Below, in pieces: positions 56,053-64,000 of a stretch of 64,000 nt of DNA (the stretch's first letter is position 1; each line of letters begins with the position of its first letter). The translations under genes and the position numbers were made by a program. The DNA is from Fistulifera solaris (lineage: Eukaryota > Bacillariophyta > Bacillariophyceae > Naviculales > Stauroneidaceae), in the NCBI GenBank assembly GCA_030295235.1, contig AP026140.1:248001-312000 (forward strand), given 5' to 3'. The notes beneath the pieces were generated by a model. The model made no database searches, had not been told where the DNA came from, and saw only the letters and a program-made list of their open reading frames with translations.

Positions 56053-58773
56053 ATGTTGCTCTTCTGGCTTTCTTTACTAGCAATATTATACACTGCGTCG
56101 GCCGACAACGCTCAGTGCGAGCAATTGCCATCGACCTTGACGTATACACAAGAAGAAGCTCCCCGTGATTTATCCGGATTGGTGCGTCAAAGAATAGACC
56201 CCTTACTATTATTGGTGCTATACTATACTCACATTCATTCTTTCTGTCTCGACAGTTACCTGTTGTTGTGCAACGCATCAATCAAGTATTGGATGGTGTT
56301 GTCGATGTCGAAGTCGAATGGACGGGAGCCGATTTGCACGGCAAAGTCGGAGAGCATATGGTACAAACCAAAGTCACGCGTCATTTGACACAAGCATTAG
56401 TGACACAATGTTTTCAAGTACCCTTTCGGATTTTGGATACGAACGAATGTGTGTTGCCGGAAGGGCATTTTATGAAGCATCACTGTCATGCTTCGGCGAT
56501 TTGTATCAATACCATTGGTTCGTACGAATGTTTGTGTCCCACCGAAGGTTGGTCGGAAGAAGGTATGACAGTCGAAGAACCGGCCGTCTTGATCGAACTC
56601 ATCGCGTCTCGCACCAATCCTTGGGAATTGTCCTTTGCCACCAGTCGGTTAACCTCGTGTCCGTCCTTACCGTCGACGCACAAATGCTGTCCCGAAAACG
56701 ATCACGCGTGTCGTGCCGCCTTTCGATGTCCCGAAGATCCTTGTCTGACTCGGAATGATTGTGTCGCGACGGCCCAATGCGAACGAGCGGCATCGCCCTT
56801 GCAACAACCCAATTATACGTGTCGGTGTCCGGCCGGGTTGATGGGAAACGGACACCAATGTAAGGACCACGATGAACCGCCCATCCCGAAAGTCATGTAC
56901 GATGGTGTCACTCCGACGGAAGAAACGGTCCGCAACAACTATTATTGTGATTGCACCAAACCCATCATGGATGCGTGTTCGGGTTATCCGCCGTGTGCGG
57001 GCAAACACGAAGTTTGTTTGGTGAATGCCGAGAATGCACCGTATTGCGGATGCAAACCAGGATATGTGTGGCACGAAACGTACGGATGCGTCGACAAGAG
57101 TCCGCCGGTCTTGCGACTCAAACACGATGAAAGTGGTACCATGAAATTGCGTCAAGGCGATGTCTATCACGAATACGCCGTCGAAATTCAAGACGAGAAT
57201 GCGGAAGAATACATGCGCTCACTCAAAATCGCTTACAGTCGTCCCATTCCGCACGGCTGTTTCACGCAAATGGGAAACTTTCACGTCAATTACACGATTG
57301 CGACTCCGTGGACGACCCCGCCCTTTGTGCAAGTGACCCGACACGTTGTCATTGACGATATTGATGAATGTTCCCTGGATCCCGCGAAATACGAAACGAC
57401 GTGTCCTTCGTTGATTCCGCGCTGTGATGTGGCGGCGGGAGCGAAATGCGTCAATACCGTAGGGAGTTACACGTGCCAATGTCCGCCCCACACGGAAGGA
57501 GATGGATTTTTGAAAGGCGTATCGTTCGAATCGTCTTCTCCACCCGGGTTTCAAGGAGGCACGGGTTGTAAAGATACCTCCCAACCGGTCATTCAGTTAC
57601 AAGGACCGAATCCCAAAGTGTTTTCGGTGTGCGCGTGCCAGGGTATTACGGGTGTTATCCAGGACAAGGCGAAGGACAATAAATACCCGGATTTACGGCA
57701 ATCGCAACAAGGACACTACCATCAAGATATCAAGGTGCGTTCACTAAGAACATTTGTTGCGCGGTCACAAATTTTCTTTTGTTCACTCACAAATTGCTTT
57801 TTCAGGAGCTTGTCCGAAAGACAGCCGGTGCGGAGCTGTGTGCCACGCCCACCCATAAAAATCCCAAACCAACGGATTGCGCTCAAGCGTACGATGACAC
57901 ATACAAAGGACGTGTGAATCTTTCGGACAAAGTACGAATCGGAGAACCTGTTCAGAAATCCGCTTTGCATTGGGTGGTCTCCTATGATGTAACGGACGAA
58001 GCAGGAAACGCTGCGGCTACTGTATGGAGAGATATCATGGTCGAGGAAGTTGACTTGGCAAACTTTCAGCGAGACACCGATGTTGATGCTTTAGTCCAGA
58101 AGGCTTTGCAGGAAAAGAGAAAGAGCATGAATTAGAGATGCGCAGAAAAATCGCAAAGGCTGTTGAAGAAGATCGTCAGAAGAGAGCCGGGAAAGCCACC
58201 TCGTCATGTCCCGATTGCCCGAAATGTGATTGCGCTTCAGGGTCAGTGGACGTTTCCAACTGCGAAAGCTATTGCAAAAATAAAATGCAAACATGCACTT
58301 TAAGTCACTATCAAGATTCAGCTTTGATGAAAGTCATGATGTGGCTGGAAGAATATGTACCTTGGCAAATTGTACCATTGCTTGTGACCTCCGTCGTTGT
58401 GATCTTCGGTGCAACTCTGCTGCGATGGATGATTACTGTTTTGCTGAGACCCTCCACAAGGCCACGAACATACATCGCGTCTGACGAGCTGGAACGCCAG
58501 CTGCAAAGTGCTGCTACAATACTGACGTCCCCCAACGGCAATATTGTAAACGGAAACGGCTATCATCCACCACAGCAACAACAACAGCTTTCGCAGCCAC
58601 AGGCCCCATTCTTCAGCCCTGGGTTCGGATCGCCGCCAACCGAGGGCAGGGTTGCGGATGTTCCTCGATCATCTGGCTACGATGATATTTATGCTTCACC
58701 GCCTCTCATAACCCCACGAAAAGACAGACTCCCGGCCTTAGTCGATAGAATTTGCCTCGTTGATGAGAATTGA
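56053..58773 (+). CDS. EGF-domain type I membrane protein
   Basis: About 858 residues. A signal peptide (residues 1-17) is followed by a domain seen as LPVVVQRINQVLDGVVDVEV, then calcium-binding EGF-like modules (DTNECVLPEGHFMKHHCHAS ... NTIGSYECLCP and DIDECSLDPAKYETTCPSL ... NTVGSYTCQCPP). Between them lie Cys-rich stretches. A beta-rich module (LHWVVSYDVTDEAGNAAATVW) precedes a helical stalk, a CPDCPKCDC Cys cluster and one membrane helix (IVPLLVTSVVVIFGATLLRW). The tail is Gln/Pro-rich. Introns are 56182-56255 and 57735-57805, in phase. A4 at 58113-58116 lacks one base. Adhesion or receptor function is inferred; nothing identifies a ligand. Confidence 0.85.
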
Positions 58774-58893
58774 ATGATGCATCTATCTCCCTTGCTTTAC
58801 CGCTACTCTAGTGTTTTGTAGAATAACGCGTGATAATAATGTTTAGCGTACCCAAGAAATTATAAGCCAGCACGCTTAAGTGCCCAGTATATT

Positions 58894-59915
58894 TTACATT
58901 GGAGGCGAACCAGGGGCACCACCCGTAATGGAAGAAATGTCGATCCCGGCCGATTGCCAAATTCGAACCATCGCTGCCGCAGCATACTCGCCAACTAAAG
59001 GATCTCCCTCATGATCGCTCATGGCACATTGCATTTTCGCGTAACCTTCTCCTCCAGAACCGAATCCCAGTTCTTCGACCAAGCTCGGGCTTCCGCCTAG
59101 GTATACTTGATTAATAATGACATTTTGTAGAACCTGGTGTTTCAGTTGCAACTCAATTTCCGGATCATCGTCTGCGAAAACAATAACAACAGTATGAGTG
59201 CGCTGAATCGTAAGTCCATTCAAACAAAAGCAGGAGTGCACTCACGACTAATTTTGGAGGACTGCGTTTGAATTTCCAACAAGACACTGGGTTCCATCAT
59301 CTTGGATGCCACTTTATGCATATGATTCCGAGCATCCACAATGCCGAGTGTAGGAATGTCTACCACATCCAAGGAAAACGCGGTGGCGACCATTTCTCTC
59401 CACGTATCTCTCCGAATGTCCGTGAGCACTTTTTGCACGTCGGGATCCGCCTTTTGCAAACACGATTGTAAATCTTGTGCATATTTCGAGAGTCCCTGCT
59501 CGTTTGCCGTGTATCCAATGGACCCAATGACATGCACTTGTGTCACTGAGAAAAATATAATTGAGTGAAATTGCGTATTTCTGCATGTTCTAATGCGCCA
59601 TTATTACTTACTCAAAAACACTTCCATCATCTTTTGCCATTTGTGTAGAACCGGTTGCTCCGATTGGGCCAAATGTTCGAGACGTTGTCGGGACAGACCG
59701 TAGCGCATATAAAACTGTGTAGTATCCGCAATGCCTTCGGCGATTTCGATGGTAATTTCTTTCGGAGATTGTGGTTTAAAATCGTCATCGTCATCCAACG
59801 ACGACGACAGGAACGCCCGGTCGAGTTTATAACAAGCGATGCGTGGCTGCCGCAGCAGCTGCGGCGTTATTTTGGCGCCAAACTGCGTAGAGACTTTCTT
59901 CGCTATAGAAAACAT
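58894..59915 (-). CDS. Conserved-looking protein of unknown function, three exons
   Basis: 293 residues from exons 59915-59612, 59545-59246 and 59171-58894; introns of 66 and 74 bases splice in phase. The N-terminus (FSIAKKVSTQFGAKITPQLLR) is basic and may be a mitochondrial presequence. The body is mixed alpha/beta: EITIEIAEGIADTTQFYMRY, VIGSIGYTANEQGLSKYAQD, TLGIVDARNHMHKVASKMME and ELGFGSGGEGYAKMQCAMSD. The C-terminus is GAPGSPPM. No catalytic motif is recognised and I cannot name a family. It is tail to tail with the EGF-type gene, 120 bases apart. Confidence 0.8.
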
Positions 59916-60215
59916 GTTTTTAAGAGAGTTGTAATAGTCACAATAGCAGGAGGAATGAACGGTATAATATGCGCAGTTTGTAAAAAAGATCGAAAAGCGA
60001 AAATAAATCTTGCCGCATCGGAACGGTACACAATGATACTCTTGTGATCTAGTTCGGTAAACAGTCTTTGACAAAAAGTAGAAGGCGCATTCAAGAAACA
60101 GCAAACGAGTGGAGAAGATTTTGCAGCCTCACATTTTGGATTGCGTTCTGTTTCTCTTCAAAGATGTCAGAATTTATTGAAAGAACTTCACAAAGAAATC
60201 GCTTAAACAATAACA
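59916..60215. other. Divergent intergenic region
   Basis: 300 bases between two divergently transcribed genes, AT-rich, containing both promoters. No specific element is recognised. Confidence 0.4.
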
Positions 60216-61111
60216 ATGATGAAATCTTCTGTATTTGCTCTCTCGATTTTCGCTTCCACTGAGTCACTATCAGCGGCACCAGATACCTCCTCCAGAACCT
60301 TTCGTACTCACAAGTACTACTGCCCGGATCGACGATGGTTCTTGGGCTGGACGACCAGTTTGATCCCATCTTGTGCCATCGCGTTGACACCCGAGGAAGC
60401 ATCTCGTCAATATGATACCTATGCTCCTTCTTACGACAACTTGGATGGCGGAAAAGTCTCGGTAGCTCTGGGAATTGAAGATGCTCGTCGAGAAATGATT
60501 TCCAAGGCCAAGGGCGACGTATTGGAAATTGGGGTAGGCACCGGTACGCTCAAAACATCGTTCAACAGGTGTATTCGACGTTCTTTCGTCACTCACACTC
60601 GTTTTCTTCAAAAGGCCTGAATTTAGACAAGTACGTAGGCTCCCAACTGACTTCACTAACGCTAGTGGATATTTCGGAGGGGATGTTGAAGGAAGCGCAG
60701 AGTCGACTGGAGAGCTTGCCGAATGTAAAAAAGGTGCCTGTGAAGTGGGTACAAGCAGACGCAACCAGCCAACTGGTCGACTTATTTGGGAAGAATTCAT
60801 TTGATACAGTCATTGATAGCTTTTCGCTTTGCGTCATGGGTAATACAGGCGCATTACAATCGTTGCAACAAATGGCGGACGTTTCACGAAACGAGGTCCT
60901 TCTGCTGGAGAACTCGCGCTCGTCGAACGCGTTCTTGGGATGGTATCAGGATATCACTGCCGACGCAGCCGCAATGGCAGGTGGAAAAGGTTGCGTCTAC
61001 AATCAAGATGTTGCGGCAATGATCCAATCGACTAAGAACTTGCAGATTGTGAAGGAAACATCCTATTCAGCTGGGTTGTATCGATCGTTCGTTTGCAAGG
61101 TGATGAACTAG
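60216..61111 (+). CDS. SAM-dependent methyltransferase (class I, OMS1/Methyltransf_11-like), organelle-targeted
   Basis: About 274 residues from exons 60216-60543 and 60615-61111. The 71-base intron has GTACGC and AAAAG ends. Splicing rebuilds the SAM-binding motif I as VLEIGVGTGLNLDKY, confirming the junction; the unspliced frame stops early. Other class I motifs are LTLVDISEGMLKEAQSRL (acidic loop) and FDTVIDSFSLCVM (motif IV). The N-terminus is hydrophobic with SLSAAP, a signal-type start, followed by a second hydrophobic stretch (WFLGWTTSLIPSCAIA), which may be a thylakoid or inner-membrane signal. Relatives methylate quinones or lipids or are mitochondrial OMS1. The substrate is unknown. 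Confidence 0.87.
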
Positions 61112-61299
61112 GCATTTGAATTCGCAACCAACAGGAATATACCTAACGTACAGAAATGTCAAGGTTGTTTGAAATATTCTATCATGCAATCTTCGACATG
61201 TACACGATTTACGACACAAGTAACATACAATTAGCAAGGAACGCGAGAGCTGTTGCTGTATGGCTCTTTGCCGCGTGAGGTGACGGCATATTTGTGATT

Positions 61300-63332
61300 T
61301 TAATGCAGACCGGCTGCTGCACCGGGGCCGTGTAAGCGACGATCGGTATAGGTGAAGCCCTCAAAGGGATTGTCGACGGGCGTGGCGGAGAATCCATGCA
61401 AACCACGATTCTGCGGGCTTAAAATGGGCATGTTGGTGAATTCCTTGTCGAATTGGCTCGTATCTAACATACCAGAAATCGTAGGCTTCCAGGGTGGAGT
61501 CATTTCTCCTGCCGCCAGTTTATTCCAGTCGATATCCTTGAAAAATTCGTGCGATTTGATTTCTTCAGCATCCGTTGGACCGCTTCCCAATCTCTTGGTC
61601 GGGTCTTTCGTCAGAAGCCCTACGAGCACGCTCTTTGCCGGTCGTGACAAACTAGGCGGATATGGGAGCTCACTGTGTCGAATCTTTTCGAAGAGGCGAT
61701 GTCGGTCTTGGCAATAAAACGGGGGTAAGCTTGTGAGCATTTCGTAAAGAAGAGCTCCTAGACTCCACCAGTCAACGGCTCGACCGTGTCCTTGGCGATT
61801 GAGAATTTCAGGAGCAAGATATTCCGGTGTTCCACAAAAGCTATTCGCACCACTCGAACTATTGCTAATCCCTTCTTTAGACAAGCCGAAATCTGTAAGA
61901 CGAATGTGACCTTCGGCATCTAGGAGAACATTTTCTGCAGGTTGTTAAAAACATGGCGTCGTGAGAAAAGTCTTGCAATATCGAACAGCCGAAGTGGCGA
62001 TCCAAAAACATATACGTACCGGGCTTCAGGTCTCTGTAAATAATGTCGAGACTGTGCACGTAACTGATCGCGAGAATGATTTCGGCTGCATAAAAACATG
62101 CGCGAGGCTCTGGAAACTTTCCTATCTTTCCTAAATGAAAGAAAAGTTCACCGCCGGCACAATAATCCAGAACAAAGTAGAGCTTATCTTTCGACTGAAA
62201 AGCCATGTTCATACCAACGATGAAAGGGTGGCGCACATACCCAAGAACACTACGCTCTGTCTTTGTATGCTCGACCTGATTTCGCTTAATGATGTTGTCT
62301 TTTCTTAACACTTTCAGAGCATAGATCTGTCCGGTCATGTTTTCTTTGACGAGAAAAACCTTACCTGTAATAAGTCGACAAAGAAACGTGAGAACGATTT
62401 GATTTGCGGTCTCACGAAGCGCTGCATCAGGACTTACCGAAAGATCCTTTACCGATCACCTTAATTAACTTGAAGGAATCTAGCCGCGGGGCAGACTGTA
62501 TAGGTTTAGAGTTGAAAGCATTGTTACTGCTAAAAGCATTCTCGGACTGGGCTCGCTCGATAGCACCGCCAATGCCTCCAGATGCGCCCTTGATTGCGAT
62601 TCCTCCCATTTTAAGCCCTTGTGGTACCTGAGCGTTCTGGTTTACATCATGCGTTCTGTGTTTGATTTCAGCCTGCAATTGTAACGATCTTCCTAAATGA
62701 GACGCCCCAAGACTTTGCGCCAAGGATCCGATATCTTCCACCATTTCAACTTCGCCAGCGAGATCCATAAGCTCCATTTCTTCGGCATTTGTTATCGCTT
62801 CATCCGTAGGTTTGTAACGTTCCAAGGCAGAGGGAATATAATCACCTTCATCAAAGTTGTCATCGTCTGCTACATCACCGTCGTCACCGGCCATGAACAT
62901 ATCATCCATTTCCATGTCATCTAGATTGGTAGTTCCTCCACCCGCATGCGCGCCATTGGGAGAAACCCGCTGTGGAGGAGCTGGATTGAATTGCGTCCAA
63001 GCGACTCCTTCGTATTGCGGCGGAATCATATTTGCCCCTTGGCTGAGAAAATTGCGCGCTTCGATGGATTCTTGTACTCCTGGATACATTAGGATATTAG
63101 TCAGCCATTCCTGCAATTCATTTCTTGCCAACATCAGTGCATTTAGATCGTATCCAGGAGATAAGGAAGGAGGGCACGGCGGAAGGGATGGCAAGAATCG
63201 TGATAACGTTTCACCCAGAACTCGTAACTCGTCATGAGATCGAAAGACAGTCCATGATTGAACGGGCTGATTGACCGTAATAGCACAAACGAGCCCTCCT
63301 CCCAGAGTCGTTGGGGCGCACCCAACAATCAT
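61300..63332 (-). CDS. PX-domain AGC-family protein kinase (SGK3-like architecture)
   Basis: 624 residues from exons 63332-62438, 62364-62020 and 61934-61300, all in phase. Residues ~15-100 look like a PX phosphoinositide-binding domain (WTVFRSHDELRVLGETL, LPPCPPSLSPGYDL, RNELQEWLTNILMYP). An acidic linker follows. The kinase (~291-560) has GKGSFGKVFLVK, the Lys in YALKVLRKDN, YRDLKPENVLLD, LTDFGLSKEG, the activation loop SFCGTPEYLAPE and WWSLGALLYEML. The AGC C-tail ends with a hydrophobic motif, NPFEGFTYTD, whose Thr is the TORC2-type site. YRD replaces the usual HRD-type Tyr/His, as in many AGC kinases. It probably links endosomal PI(3)P to growth signalling; pathway partners are inferred from the family only. 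Confidence 0.93.
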
Positions 63333-64000
63333 GACGGCGAATTGGGCTTGTTGTGAAGAGTCGGTCTGGTGGAAAAGTAGAAAGGATGATACTATGGTGA
63401 GAAAAGTGGATCACGATGTTTCCAAGGTGACAACTGTATGGCGTCCTCTGAAGAAAGCACCCAAAACAGAAAGAACGTTTTTCACGCGTAGAAAGGTTTT
63501 CGACTGAAGAATTCAAATGCAAGCGTGCGACGTTGATTCTCATTAGTTTCAAAGGGCGGGCACCGCTGCGTTTGAAAAGCCATAAACGAAAACCCAACTT
63601 TTCTTTCTTCACGACGAGTCTTTTTTTTCTTTCGTTTTCTCACCTGTATCTTCCCCGGCGAAGCCATGCTTTCACTCTATTGACTACTCAAGAAAGAAAG
63701 ACCGATATATTTAGTCGGATAAGATGTATAACAACTACAACAACGAGTCATGTGTCTGGTGTTAATAATGAGCTAACTCCATCACGAATCCTTCTGATTT
63801 TCTCCTCCGCGCCGCCAACGAAAATTCGAGAAAGAGCCAGGATGCGGAGGGAGAGTGAGCAGAAAGCCGAGGTTCGGATCTACTTTTTCACGCCACGAAA
63901 GCCGAATGTCCAGCTCATTGTACAACATTCACGAGCGCTTGTACTTAAAAGCTTATTTTGAAAATCCAGGCACTGCGCAGATTGTAGGCCCAACTTTAAA
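63333..64000. other. Right-end region without supported gene
   Basis: 668 bases upstream of the PX-kinase gene, to the window edge. A 142-codon plus-strand open frame (63533-63961) is rich in Ser, Arg and Thr without recognisable domain or splice signals. It may be part of the kinase promoter or the 5' region of a gene continuing beyond the window. Confidence 0.35.

Noticed and set aside
63533-63961. 142-codon open frame at the right end
   Set aside because: Low-complexity Ser/Arg/Thr composition, no domain, and it overlaps the probable promoter of the kinase gene; kept only as an unassigned region.

Overview
The window is nuclear DNA of a photosynthetic stramenopile, almost certainly a diatom and plausibly a raphid pennate of the Phaeodactylum type. 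Three things point there. Genes are compact and split by short GT-AG introns, mostly 59-90 bases. Plastid-type presequences have a cleavage site followed by F (AAAFAP, LGFAP, VEAFLP, CNAFV). There are two fucoxanthin-chlorophyll-type light-harvesting genes. Genes lie on both strands, closely packed, with no operons.

Layout. 1-3.6 kb: the end of an unknown gene, a PheS-type phenylalanyl-tRNA synthetase fused to an EMAPII-type tRNA-binding domain, and a predicted thylakoid-lumen protein. 4-16.9 kb: a HEAT/importin-like solenoid, a PrsW-type intramembrane protease, an RsfS/Iojap ribosome-silencing factor, a CRAL-TRIO lipid-transfer protein, ribosomal protein eS1, an FCP antenna protein and a YigZ/IMPACT protein. 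16.9-21.2 kb: a gene-poor repeat island with a degenerate palindrome field, a 431-438 bp tandem satellite interrupted by a MITE-like hairpin, and two GAGAGAAATTTCTC clusters. 21.2-26.6 kb: presenilin, a SIRT6-type sirtuin and COG8. 26.6-30.4 kb: two minisatellites around MGMT and NOP16. 30.4-44 kb: an ABCG half-transporter, a second LHC protein, a bromodomain-PWWP protein, a class 3 lipase, a bZIP and a bHLH factor. 44.6-63.3 kb: a secreted Pro-Val-repeat protein, an inositol-3-phosphate synthase/PfkB kinase/HMG-box fusion, a DPF-motif coiled-coil protein, a histidine acid phosphatase, a CUE protein, an EGF-type membrane protein, an unknown three-exon protein, a methyltransferase and a PX-AGC kinase.

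Many clearly functional housekeeping genes (eS1, sirtuin, MGMT, ABCG, NOP16-neighbour genes and others) are broken by single-base frame changes, nearly all at homopolymer runs. I read this as uncorrected sequencing or assembly error rather than mass pseudogenisation. Gene spans below therefore join reading frames. The most interesting content is the three-domain inositol synthase/kinase/HMG fusion, the PheS-EMAPII fusion, a presenilin with a duplicated extra domain in its hydrophilic loop, and several uncharacterised repeat families, including a dispersed hairpin element scattered between genes.
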